From Helicobacter_J cappadocius (GTDB lineage: Bacteria; Campylobacterota; Campylobacteria; Campylobacterales; Helicobacteraceae), in contig NZ_JAUPEV010000016.1 of assembly GCF_030686155.1 (NCBI RefSeq), positions 1 through 34,044 on the forward strand: a DNA stretch of 34,044 nt, read 5' to 3'. Position 1 is the stretch's first letter. Each line of letters starts with the position of its first letter. The notes beneath the pieces were generated by a model. That model did no database searches. It saw only the letters and a program-made list of their open reading frames with translations, and had not been told where the DNA came from. A program made the translations under genes and the position numbers. Positions 24,685 through 32,950 of this stretch are shown here, one piece after another.

Positions 24685-25640
24685 TGAAAAGTCTTGCTCC
24701 TGTTTTGGTGATGGTTTATGATAGATTAGATAGTCTTCAAAACGCTATTGAATCGCTAAAAACAAATGAATTGGCAAAATACACAGATCTATATGTCGTT
24801 TCTGATGCAGCCTATAAAGACGAGCATGAAGAAATAATTCTGAAGATAAGAGAATATATCAAAACTATCAAAGGGTTCCAAAAAGTAAAGGGAATTTGTT
24901 GGGAAAAAAACAAAGGCAGTTTTGATTCTGGAAAGGATGCTATAGAATATATTTTTAGCCGATACGACAGAATTATCAGTATTGAAGATGATATCTTGGT
25001 CTCTAATAAATTTTTAGAATATATGAACAATGCTCTTGAATATTATAAAGATGACAAAAGAATTTTTTCGATCACCTCTCACATACACCATAAAAAAAAT
25101 TTGATTCCAAGAAATTATCCCTATGAAATTTTTCCTATTAAGATGTTTAATCCTTGGGGAACTGCGATCTGGAAAGATAGATATGAAAGCATTGATTGGA
25201 GCTTAGGCGGTATTGAAGAATTTCTAAAAAACAAGCAAAAAATCGCTGAATTTAATAAAATCTCACCACACTTATTTCCGTTGTTGCAACATATGCTTAT
25301 GCACAACAAAAAATACACAGATGTAATGATTTGCTATGATATGTTCAAAAATGGCAAATATACTCTATATCCTATCAAACCTCTATCAGTAAATCGCGGA
25401 CATGATGGCAGGGGGGAACATTGTGGAAAAGATAAAAATTGGCAAAACCAAAAACTAGAGTTTGATTTTTCTCCCAAGATGGTAGAGAATATTCCCTATT
25501 CACCTATCATAGCCAAAAACATAAGTAGAGCATTTTTTTCATACAGATCAGATCTTATCAATCCCATATTAAAAAAACTAAAAATCTACACTCTTTTAAA
25601 AACCATCTATAAGTTCTTATTTGAATCAAAAAAAGGATAA
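24684..25640 (+). CDS. Glycosyltransferase, GT-A fold (GT2-like), copy 2
   Basis: This 318-residue transferase is a paralogue of the gene at 22286-23221. It has the same opening (LAPVLVMVYDRLDSLQNAIESL), the acidic motif SIEDDILVSN (Glu101-Asp103), and the aromatic FNPWGTAIWKDRYESIDW segment where copy 1 has HCWGWATW. Near the end is NRGHDGRGEHCG, equivalent to copy 1's GTHCGDEE. The ATG at 24684 shares one base with the stop of the long-tailed ugd frame, so its translation should be coupled to that frame. I see no strong ribosome site of its own. It sits four bases before the PEP mutase gene, which makes a role in the phosphonate-bearing glycan plausible. Confidence 0.82.
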   Translation: MKSLAPVLVMVYDRLDSLQNAIESLKTNELAKYTDLYVVSDAAYKDEHEEIILKIREYIKTIKGFQKVKGICWEKNKGSFDSGKDAIEYIFSRYDRIISIEDDILVSNKFLEYMNNALEYYKDDKRIFSITSHIHHKKNLIPRNYPYEIFPIKMFNPWGTAIWKDRYESIDWSLGGIEEFLKNKQKIAEFNKISPHLFPLLQHMLMHNKKYTDVMICYDMFKNGKYTLYPIKPLSVNRGHDGRGEHCGKDKNWQNQKLEFDFSPKMVENIPYSPIIAKNISRAFFSYRSDLINPILKKLKIYTLLKTIYKFLFESKKG

Positions 25641-25644
25641 ACCC

Positions 25645-26961
25645 ATGAACTCTCCAATCGTATATGTGGCAATGAGCGGTGATCTCATACATCCAGGACA
25701 TATTAATATTTTAAAAATAGCTTCAAGTTATGGTAAGGTTATTGTAGGATTGCTCACTGATAGTGCTATTGCATCATACAAAAGATTACCATATATGAAC
25801 TATGATCAAAGAAAAGCGGTTATAGAAACCATCAAATATGTAGATGAAGTGATTCCTCAAAATACTCTAAGTTATGAAGAAAATATCAGAAAAATAAAGC
25901 CCGATTTTGTAGTTCATGGAGATGATTGGAAACATGGTCCTCAAGAAAAAACAAGACAAAATGTTATTGCCACACTCAAAGAATTAGGCAAAGGAGAACT
26001 TATAGAACCCCCATATACAGAGGGAATCTCTTCAACACAGCTCAACATCAATGCAAGAGCCATCGGCATTAGCACCAATGCTCGTTTATCGCTATTACGC
26101 AGACTCATAGAAGCAAAAAAACCCTTACGTATACTAGAAGCACACAACGCCATATCCGCACTCATCGCACAAAATGCTTATGGAGAGCCAAATGGAATTG
26201 GGAATGGGAAAATTGAATTTGATGGAATCTGGTCAAGTTCGCTTACAGACTCTACTAGCAGAGGAAAACCTGATATAGAAGCTATTGATCTAACTGCAAG
26301 ACTTACAACTATCAATGAAATCTTTGAAGTAACAACAAAACCACTGATCTATGATGCTGATACAGGTGGCAAACTTGAACATTTTATATTTACTGTCAAA
26401 TCACTAGAACGTACCGGAGTGAGTGCGGTTATTATAGAAGATAAAATAGGTTTGAAAAAAAATTCACTTTTTGGAAATGAAGTGATTCAAAATCAAGATA
26501 GCATAGAAGATTTTTGTCTCAAGATAGCTGCAGGAAAAAAGGCTCAAGTCACTTCAGATTTTATGATTATCGCAAGGATTGAAAGTTTGATTTTAGAAAA
26601 AGGTATTCCTGATGCACTCAAAAGAGCTAAGGCATACATTGAAGCTGGAGCTGATGGGATTATGATTCATTCACGTCAAAAAAGCCCTGATGAAATATTT
26701 GATTTTCTAAATCAATTTAGAAACTATGATACTAGTACGCCCGTAGTAGTCGTTCCAACAAGCTTCAATGAAGTGAGTGCAAAAGAGTTAGCAAATGCAG
26801 GAGCAAATATTATTATTTATGCAAATCATATGCTAAGAGCTGCCTATCCAGCGATGAAAGAAGTAGCAGAAGGCATACTAAAATTTGATAGAAGCAAGGA
26901 AATTGAGGATAAGTGTATGGATATCAAAGAAATCCTCCATCTTATACCTGGAACAAAATAA
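25645..26961 (+). CDS. pepM: Cytidylyltransferase-phosphoenolpyruvate mutase fusion
   Basis: This protein of 438 residues has two enzymes in one. Residues 1-135 form a nucleotidyltransferase: MSGDLIHPGH contains the HxGH signature (16-19), and ISSTQ (128-132) is the second phosphate-binding motif. Residues about 150-435 are PEP mutase, which rearranges phosphoenolpyruvate to phosphonopyruvate, making the C-P bond that opens almost all phosphonate pathways. The mutase motif EDKIGLKKNS (265-274) and the metal-binding DADTGG (237-242) are intact. The decarboxylase follows two genes later. The CTP-using domain suggests that the finished phosphonate is loaded on CMP for transfer to a glycan; nucleotide and substrate are inferred. 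Start is ATG 25645 with AAAAGGA seven bases upstream. The mutase call is strong because of the EDKxxxxxNS motif and the adjacent decarboxylase. Confidence 0.93.
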   Translation: MNSPIVYVAMSGDLIHPGHINILKIASSYGKVIVGLLTDSAIASYKRLPYMNYDQRKAVIETIKYVDEVIPQNTLSYEENIRKIKPDFVVHGDDWKHGPQEKTRQNVIATLKELGKGELIEPPYTEGISSTQLNINARAIGISTNARLSLLRRLIEAKKPLRILEAHNAISALIAQNAYGEPNGIGNGKIEFDGIWSSSLTDSTSRGKPDIEAIDLTARLTTINEIFEVTTKPLIYDADTGGKLEHFIFTVKSLERTGVSAVIIEDKIGLKKNSLFGNEVIQNQDSIEDFCLKIAAGKKAQVTSDFMIIARIESLILEKGIPDALKRAKAYIEAGADGIMIHSRQKSPDEIFDFLNQFRNYDTSTPVVVVPTSFNEVSAKELANAGANIIIYANHMLRAAYPAMKEVAEGILKFDRSKEIEDKCMDIKEILHLIPGTK

Positions 26962-26981
26962 ACTCAAAAAAAAGGAAAATT

Positions 26982-27831
26982 ATGAAAAAAATCGTCATCT
27001 TTGGTGCAGGAAACTGCGGAAAACTCATCGCTAAAAGCATTTTAGAAAATCAAAATTCTCTGTTATTTTTTATTGATAACGATGAACAAAAACACAATAC
27101 ACATTTAAAATTAGATGGGGGGGGGGGCATATGAAATCAAGCCTCCTAAAGAAATATTAAAATATGAGTTTGACACAGTGGTGCTAGGAACTTTTACAGG
27201 TCTTGATGAACTCAAAGATCAACTTTTAGAAATGGGGATTTTAGAAGAAAAAATCGATTCAACCTATATTGAATCTAGCGTTAGAGCCCGTATAGCCTTT
27301 TTAGAAGATTTTGCAGGAGTAGCCTTAGAGAAAAATCTTCCTGGAAATGTCGCGGAATTGGGCGTATATCGTGGCGATTTTGCACGTCATATTAATGCAA
27401 ATTTTCCAAATAAAAAACTTTACTTATTTGATACTTTTGAAGGTTTTTCAGAAAAAGATATAGCATTGGAAGGAAATTTTTCTTCATCTCAAAATAAACA
27501 CTTTAGCAATACTAACATCGAATTAGTATTAGAAAAAATGCCCTATAGAGAAAACTGTATTATCAAAAAAGGATGGTTTCCTCAAAGTGCTAAAGATGTA
27601 ATGGATAATTTTTGTTTTGTAAATCTTGATGCAGATTTATATATGCCTATTTTAGAGGGACTGAACTTTTTTTATCCCAAGATGGTCAAAGGAGGAGTGA
27701 TTTTAATCCACGAATATTTTTCAAAAGGCTATAAAGGCGTAAAAAAAGCTTATGAAGATTTCAGTGCGGATAAAAACATCATTTCATTGCCTATTGGCGA
27801 TAATCTAAGCCTAGCCATCATTAAAACCTAA
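26982..27831 (+). CDS. TylF-type O-methyltransferase with Rossmann N-domain, switched off by poly-G
   Basis: The reading frame is split by a run of 11 G at 27117-27127. The 5' part (ATG 26982, ribosome site AAGGAA) encodes a nucleotide-binding Rossmann start, KKIVIFGAGNCGKLIAKSIL, and as sequenced stops at 27134. The 3' part, in another frame to 27831, encodes a TylF/MycF-like S-adenosylmethionine methyltransferase: GNVAELGVYRGDFARHIN, LYLFDTFEGFSEKD, FVNLDADLYMPILEGL and GGVILIHEY. With 10 G (or 13) the product is a single 282-residue protein. An ATG at 27115 could also start the 3' part alone. TylF relatives methylate sugar hydroxyls, so the target may be a glycan sugar, or the phosphonate group itself. 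It sits between pepM and the decarboxylase. Confidence 0.85.
27117..27127 (+). repeat. Poly-G tract (11) inside the TylF-type methyltransferase
   Basis: Eleven G put the two halves of the gene out of frame (OFF). Ten or thirteen G restore one open frame. Confidence 0.95.
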
Positions 27832-27840
27832 AGGAAAAAA

Positions 27841-28983
27841 ATGCTTGATACAAATAAATTTGGAGAACTTTTAAAATCCTATGGATTTAATACCTTCGTA
27901 GGTGTGCCATGCTCGTTTTTATCCCCACTTATCAACTACGCACTCAATGAAAATAAATTCATTATGGCAAACAATGAGGGCGATGGGGTTGCCATCGCTT
28001 CAGGTATCAGCTTAGTAGGAGAGGAAACAGGGGTGGTGCTAATGCAAAATAGCGGTCTCTCAAATGCCCTCTCACCTCTTAGTAGCCTCAATCATACTTT
28101 TGAGTTACCTATTTTGGGATTTGTTTCTCTAAGAGGGGAAATAGGAATATCTGATGAGCCTCAACACGAACTTCTAGGTATTATCACTGATAAAATTTTA
28201 GAAACTTTTCAAATACCTTATGAGTATCTAAGCCCTGATTTAAGTATTGCAAAAGAACAGATTACTAAAGCAAAAGAGATTATCTCTAAAAACAAAAGTT
28301 TCTTTTTTATTGTGCGTAAAAATACATTTGAAGAAATAACACTCTTGCCTCAAACAATACAGAGAAAAAAAGAAGGGATTCTTGTAGAAAGGGGTTCACG
28401 TAACACCCCTATTACAAGATTACAAGCCCTTAATGTCATCAATGAAATCAATGATAAAGATTCTATCACTCTAGCAACCACAGGAAAAACTGGAAGAGAA
28501 CTCTATGAAATCAATGATGCTAAAAACTATCTATATATGGTCGGTTCTATGGGATGTGTGTCTTCTTTGGGGCTAGGATTGAGCCTAATGAGTGATAAAA
28601 AAATAATCTGTATTGATGGAGATGGAGCACTGCTTATGAGAATGGGGGGTTTAAGCACCAATGCCTATTATGCCAAAGGGAATTTTTGCCATATCTGTTT
28701 AGATAATCATTCTCACGATTCTACAGGGGGTCAATTCACACTTTCTATTAATTGCGATATTCCAAAAATCGCACTTGATAGCGGTTATAAAAAAGTCTTC
28801 AAAATCCACGATTTGGAAAGTTTTAAAAATACCTTGATTGAATTTATAAAACACAAAGAAAATGATGGGGCTATTTTTATTTATTTACAGATTGAAAAAG
28901 GGAGCAAAAAAGACTTATCTCGCCCAAAAATAAAACCCTTTGAAGTCAAAGAAAGACTCCAGAGATTTCTAAGAGATAACTAA
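27841..28983 (+). CDS. Phosphonopyruvate decarboxylase
   Basis: This thiamine-diphosphate enzyme converts phosphonopyruvate to phosphonoacetaldehyde, the irreversible step that pulls the unfavourable PEP mutase reaction forward. At 380 residues it is the compact length known for this family. The N-terminal pyrimidine-binding half carries the conserved Glu46 in NNEGDGVAIASG. The C-terminal half has the thiamine-diphosphate/magnesium motif beginning GDGALLM at 260, ending at LDNHSHDSTGGQ. The related sulfopyruvate decarboxylase is excluded mainly by the linked pepM. Start ATG 27841 follows GGAAAAA directly. It is nine bases after the methyltransferase and overlaps the next gene by one base (TAATG). 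Confidence 0.93.
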   Translation: MLDTNKFGELLKSYGFNTFVGVPCSFLSPLINYALNENKFIMANNEGDGVAIASGISLVGEETGVVLMQNSGLSNALSPLSSLNHTFELPILGFVSLRGEIGISDEPQHELLGIITDKILETFQIPYEYLSPDLSIAKEQITKAKEIISKNKSFFFIVRKNTFEEITLLPQTIQRKKEGILVERGSRNTPITRLQALNVINEINDKDSITLATTGKTGRELYEINDAKNYLYMVGSMGCVSSLGLGLSLMSDKKIICIDGDGALLMRMGGLSTNAYYAKGNFCHICLDNHSHDSTGGQFTLSINCDIPKIALDSGYKKVFKIHDLESFKNTLIEFIKHKENDGAIFIYLQIEKGSKKDLSRPKIKPFEVKERLQRFLRDN

Positions 28984-30041
28984 TGAATTTTAATTTCTAT
29001 AATCCTGTTCATATCGAATTTGGAGTATTTTATCTTGATGTTATTGAAAAAATAGATTCCAATAATATTTTGTTGCTCACATCAAAGAGCTTTGAACAAA
29101 GGGGAATATCCCATCAAATCCAAACCCTACTAGGCAAAAAACTAAAAAAAACTATCTCTAGCATTCCATCAAACCCAGAAATACATCTTTTTGATGGGCT
29201 AAGAGATGTTACAAAAAACATAGACTTCATCATAGCACTAGGTGGGGGAAGCGTGATAGATACGGCGAAAGTTTTGAGCGTGAATTCAAAACTAGAAATA
29301 TCTGAGGGAAATATTTTTCCAAAAGAAATTAATCCCTTCATTCCTATTTATGCGTTTCCAACGACATCAGGAACTAGTTCAGAACTCACAGCTTGGGCAA
29401 CCATATGGGATAAGAACAACTCCAAAAAATACTCCTTGCATTTAAAAGAAATGTATTGCAAAAAAGCTATCTATGATCCTACCCTAACGCTCAGTCTAGG
29501 AAGAGATCTCACCATATCTACTGCTCTTGATGCACTTTCGCACTCCATAGAATCTATTTGGAATAAAAATGCTAACCCCATTTCAACAAATAATGCCATC
29601 AATGCTATCAATCTCATCACAAAACATCTACCAGAGCTAGTAAAAAACCTCGACTCTATCTATCTTAGAGAGCAAATTTCTCTAGCAAGTGTTTTTGCAG
29701 GACTTGCATTTTGCAGCACTCAAACAGCTATTGCACACGCAATGAGCTACCCCATTACAATGCAAAAAAATATTCCTCATGGGATTGCTTGTAGTTTTAC
29801 TCTGCCATTTTTACTAGAAAATCTCCCTCAATCACAAGCAAGAGAAATTCTCTATCCGTATAAAGATGCTATCAATAATCTTTTTATTGAGCTTGGTATT
29901 AAAACAAACTTTCAAGACTATGGAATCAATACAGAAGAACTCAAAGCAATCTTGAATTCTCTAAATGCTAGAGCAAAAAATAGTTTGTTTGATATAGAAA
30001 TACTCAAAAAACAACTCATAAACCAAATACAAGGAAAATAA
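28983..30041 (+). CDS. Iron-dependent alcohol dehydrogenase, probable phosphonoacetaldehyde reductase
   Basis: This 352-residue member of the group III (iron-type) alcohol dehydrogenases has the NAD(P) motif ALGGGSVIDTAKV, followed by FPTTSGTSSELTAW. The metal ligands are all present: Asp183, His187 (TALDALSHSIES), His252 (AIAHAMSYPI) and His266 (NIPHGIACSF). The family includes PhpC, which reduces phosphonoacetaldehyde to 2-hydroxyethylphosphonate. Overlap of its ATG with the decarboxylase stop makes that substrate very likely here. The assignment to this aldehyde is from context, since the family also reduces many other aldehydes. No aminotransferase is present in the locus, which favours the hydroxy product over 2-aminoethylphosphonate. 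Confidence 0.88.
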   Translation: MNFNFYNPVHIEFGVFYLDVIEKIDSNNILLLTSKSFEQRGISHQIQTLLGKKLKKTISSIPSNPEIHLFDGLRDVTKNIDFIIALGGGSVIDTAKVLSVNSKLEISEGNIFPKEINPFIPIYAFPTTSGTSSELTAWATIWDKNNSKKYSLHLKEMYCKKAIYDPTLTLSLGRDLTISTALDALSHSIESIWNKNANPISTNNAINAINLITKHLPELVKNLDSIYLREQISLASVFAGLAFCSTQTAIAHAMSYPITMQKNIPHGIACSFTLPFLLENLPQSQAREILYPYKDAINNLFIELGIKTNFQDYGINTEELKAILNSLNARAKNSLFDIEILKKQLINQIQGK

Positions 30042-30941
30042 ATGAACCCTGAACTACTTAAAGAAGTCCAAAACAAAACCCTAGATGTAGCCAAAGAATT
30101 TAAAAGAGTTTGTGAAAAATACAATCTAAGATATTTTATGTCTTGTGGAACCTTGCTTGGAGCTGTGAGACATAAGGGATTTATTCCCTGGGATGATGAT
30201 ATGGATTTTTATATGCCTAGAAGTGATTATGAAAAACTAGTGGAACTTGATAGAAAAGATTGCGAAAATGGCACTCATGAAGTATTTGACAAAAAATTTA
30301 TTTTCAAACATTGGGAGAAAACCCCTAATTATATTTGGAATTTTGGGAAAATAGAAGATACAACCACAACTTGCATAGAATCAACCCTTGCAGAAAATAA
30401 AGTCAAATATAAAGGTGGCTTAGGGATAGATATTTTTATTTTAGATGGTGGTGGAAACGATATTCTCAAAGCTCAAGAACAATTCAAAAATCTCACAAAA
30501 TATGCAAATAGAAGATATGAAAAATACTGGAAACCAACAGTATCAGATAGAAATAAATTCCCAATCAAGCAAATCAAGCAAACAATATTAGATATTAGAT
30601 CCAAGCTTTTATTCCAACCTGTTTTAGACTATTTCAAAAACAAAACCCAAAGAGAATGTCTAAAATACGATTTTGATCATTCTGAGATCATTGCGAGTGC
30701 CTTTGTGCTGTGCGTGTATCCAAATGCCACTCATTATTTAAAAGATTTTATTCCAAGCATTATGCTAGAGTTTGAAGATACAAAATTCCCTGCTCCAAAC
30801 AATTATAAAACCTATTTAGAAAGGCTTTATGGAGATTATATGACACCTCCACCCATAAAAGAAAGAACTGGGCATATGCCTTATTATATTAATCTTGATC
30901 TGCCTTTTGAAGAATACGATCCTCCCTATCTTGTCAAATAA
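30042..30941 (+). CDS. LicD-family phosphotransferase (possible phosphonate transferase)
   Basis: LicD proteins move a phospho-group, such as phosphocholine from CDP-choline, onto a sugar of lipopolysaccharide, teichoic acid or glycoprotein. The family signature is clear near the N-terminus: FMSCGTLLGAVRHKGFIPWD, then DDMDFYMPRSDY. The acidic cluster Asp51-Asp53 and Asp55 is the predicted metal/nucleotide-binding site. The protein has 299 residues. It starts directly after the dehydrogenase stop, which has GGAAAA before it. With a cytidylyltransferase domain upstream and no choline genes here, the likely substrate is a CMP-linked phosphonate. That is inference from gene order; a phosphocholine-like role cannot be excluded. 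Confidence 0.87.
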   Translation: MNPELLKEVQNKTLDVAKEFKRVCEKYNLRYFMSCGTLLGAVRHKGFIPWDDDMDFYMPRSDYEKLVELDRKDCENGTHEVFDKKFIFKHWEKTPNYIWNFGKIEDTTTTCIESTLAENKVKYKGGLGIDIFILDGGGNDILKAQEQFKNLTKYANRRYEKYWKPTVSDRNKFPIKQIKQTILDIRSKLLFQPVLDYFKNKTQRECLKYDFDHSEIIASAFVLCVYPNATHYLKDFIPSIMLEFEDTKFPAPNNYKTYLERLYGDYMTPPPIKERTGHMPYYINLDLPFEEYDPPYLVK

Positions 30942-30956
30942 ATTTTAGAAATTCTG

Positions 30957-30962
30957 TATAAT
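30957..30962 (+). promoter_or_regulatory. Candidate -10 element before the GT4 gene
   Basis: A perfect TATAAT stands 29 bases before the next ATG, in the only real gap (50 bp) of the phosphonate cluster. TTGTCA at 30931-30936 is 20 bases away, too far for a usual -35. Confidence 0.4.
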
Positions 30963-30991
30963 ACGCCCATCAATTCACATAAGTTGGACGA

Positions 30992-32221
30992 ATGAAAATT
31001 TTACATCTTGTATCCCAAGATTCTGGGGGAGCTGGAAGAGCTGCTTTGAGAGTGCATCAAGCATTGTTGGATAAAAATATAGAATCCATAATGCTTGTTC
31101 AACAAAAAACCACAGACAAACCCAAAGTAACAAGACTTGCAAAAACAAATTTTCAAAAAATAATCGAAAAAATCAGACCATTATTACCTAGTCTATTTTT
31201 ATTGCCATATACTCACAACGATATTTTTTCTCCAAATGCTCCTAGCAATAGACACTTGCTTAAAACTATTGCTTCACTTAGGCCCGATTTGATTCATTTG
31301 CATTGGATTAATAATGGATTTTTAAATATCGCAGATCTAGCAAAGCTAAATATACCCATGCTGTGGAGTCTTCATGATGCAAATCCCTATACTGGGGGTT
31401 GTCATGTCATACCCAATCATTGTGAAAAATTCAAAACTCATTGTCAAAAATGTCCATTATTGCATTCAAATTTTACATACGATTTGAGCTATTTTACATT
31501 CAACAAAAAAGCTAAAATCTATCCAAAACTTAATATCACTATCAATGCCCTGAGCAAATGGATAACTAGTTGTGCAAAAGAATCTATGCTTTTAAAGGAT
31601 AAAAGTATTATCAATCTTCCCAACTGCATTGATACAAAACTCTATCAACCTATCAAAAAGATACTAGCAAGAGAACTTCTAAATATAGAGTTATCTAAAA
31701 AAATTATCGCATTTGGTGCCATCAATCCAATGAGCATCCAAAGGAAAGGCTACCATGAACTAAAAAAAGCTCTCAAGCTCTTAAAAAATAAAGAAAACAT
31801 CAAGCTAATCATCTTTGGATCAGCACAAGGAGAGGATATTGAAGGCATACAAACTCTATATTTAGGACATTTAAATGATGATATTTCTCTTAAAATTCTC
31901 TATAGTGCTTGTGATGTTTTCATAACTCCAAGCTTGGCAGAAAATTTAAGTAATGTTATAATGGAATCTTTAGCTTGTGGTACACCGGTGGTTGGATTTG
32001 ATATTGGAGGTAATAGTGATATGATTGAGCATAAAACAAATGGATATTTAGCCAAGGATTATGAAGATTTAGCAAGTGGAATTGAATGGATTTTGAATTT
32101 AGAAAAAAATAATTATGAAATACTTTGTGAGAATGCAAGAAAAAAGGTCTGTTCTGAATTTGATAGCGACAAGGTATCATTAAGATATATCAAAGCATAT
32201 GAGAAAATTTTAAATGCTTAA
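30992..32221 (+). CDS. Glycosyltransferase family 4 (GT-B fold)
   Basis: This 409-residue retaining glycosyltransferase has the N-terminal acceptor domain opening MKILHLVSQDSGGAGRAALR, with HLHWINNGF and WSLHDANPYTGGCHV. A Cys-rich HCEKFKTHCQKCPLL stretch, common in this GT4 group, follows at about 145-160. The C-terminal donor domain ends with the E-x7-E signature ENLSNVIMESLACGTPVVGF and GGNSDMIEH. The sugar is unknown. Ribosome site is weak (TTGGA). Its stop overlaps the next gene's start by eight bases. Confidence 0.88.
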   Translation: MKILHLVSQDSGGAGRAALRVHQALLDKNIESIMLVQQKTTDKPKVTRLAKTNFQKIIEKIRPLLPSLFLLPYTHNDIFSPNAPSNRHLLKTIASLRPDLIHLHWINNGFLNIADLAKLNIPMLWSLHDANPYTGGCHVIPNHCEKFKTHCQKCPLLHSNFTYDLSYFTFNKKAKIYPKLNITINALSKWITSCAKESMLLKDKSIINLPNCIDTKLYQPIKKILARELLNIELSKKIIAFGAINPMSIQRKGYHELKKALKLLKNKENIKLIIFGSAQGEDIEGIQTLYLGHLNDDISLKILYSACDVFITPSLAENLSNVIMESLACGTPVVGFDIGGNSDMIEHKTNGYLAKDYEDLASGIEWILNLEKNNYEILCENARKKVCSEFDSDKVSLRYIKAYEKILNA

Positions 32222-32941
32222 AACAATCAAACTACCAATAAGAATAATACTAAAAATATATCGCGAAACAAAGAAATTATCCAACAGGTTGTTTTTCCCT
32301 CCAAAATGGAAGAATATGCGTCATTTAAAGCCTATTTCAAGTGTATTTGGGTTTGATAGAGGGACTCCTATTGATAGGGTATATACAGCTGATTTTTTGA
32401 ATAAAAATTTCAAACACATCAAAGGCGTCGTATGTGAAATAGCAGAATCAACTTATACAAGGCAATGGGGGGGGGGCAAGTGAGTAAAAGTGAAATATTA
32501 CACTACGATCATAATAATCCAAATGCCACCATCATAGGCGATCTGACCTTATACCATCTATTACCTCAAAATTATCTTGATTGTTTTATTTGCACTGTTA
32601 CTTTGAATTTTATCTATGAATATAAAAAAGCCATAGAAGGCATTTATTCTATGCTAAAACCCGATGGAGTAGCATTGGTAACTGTAGCTGGACTCGTTCA
32701 AATCAGTCGATACGATTATATCCGATGGGGTGATTATCATCGTTTTACAGATATGGGAATTAAAAAAGATTTTGAAAATACCTTTGGAGAAGGAAACATA
32801 GAAGTGTTTTCCTATGGAAATGTTCTGAGTGCGATAGCAGAATTACAGGGTATTGCAGCAGAAGAACTAACACATGAAGAGCTATTTTACAACGATAATG
32901 ACTATCAAATCATCATCAGTATCAAAGCTACCAAAAAATAG
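32214..32941 (+). CDS. SAM-dependent methyltransferase, switched off by poly-G
   Basis: The gene is split by a run of 10 G (32467-32476). The 5' part (ATG 32214) encodes FFPPKWKNMRHLKPISSVFG, RGTPIDRVYTADFL and GVVCEIAE, and as sequenced ends at 32483. The 3' part, in a different frame, encodes a class I methyltransferase core: NYLDCFICTVTLNFIYEYK, GIYSMLKPDGVALVTVAG and a C-terminal ADFT-like RWGDYHRFTDMGIKKDF. With 11 G (or 8) it becomes one 242-residue protein. Such enzymes are common in O-antigen and capsule loci next to glycosyltransferases and deacetylases. The substrate is unknown. Confidence 0.84.
32467..32476 (+). repeat. Poly-G tract (10) inside the second methyltransferase
   Basis: Ten G leave the 5' and 3' halves out of frame (OFF). 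Eleven or eight G would join them. Confidence 0.95.
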
Positions 32942-32950
32942 GAGAATATG

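Noticed and set aside
25621..25644. TTG start for the PEP mutase fusion eight codons upstream
   Set aside because: It lies inside the previous gene and before the AAAAGGA ribosome site; ATG 25645 fits far better and starts right at the nucleotidyltransferase fold.
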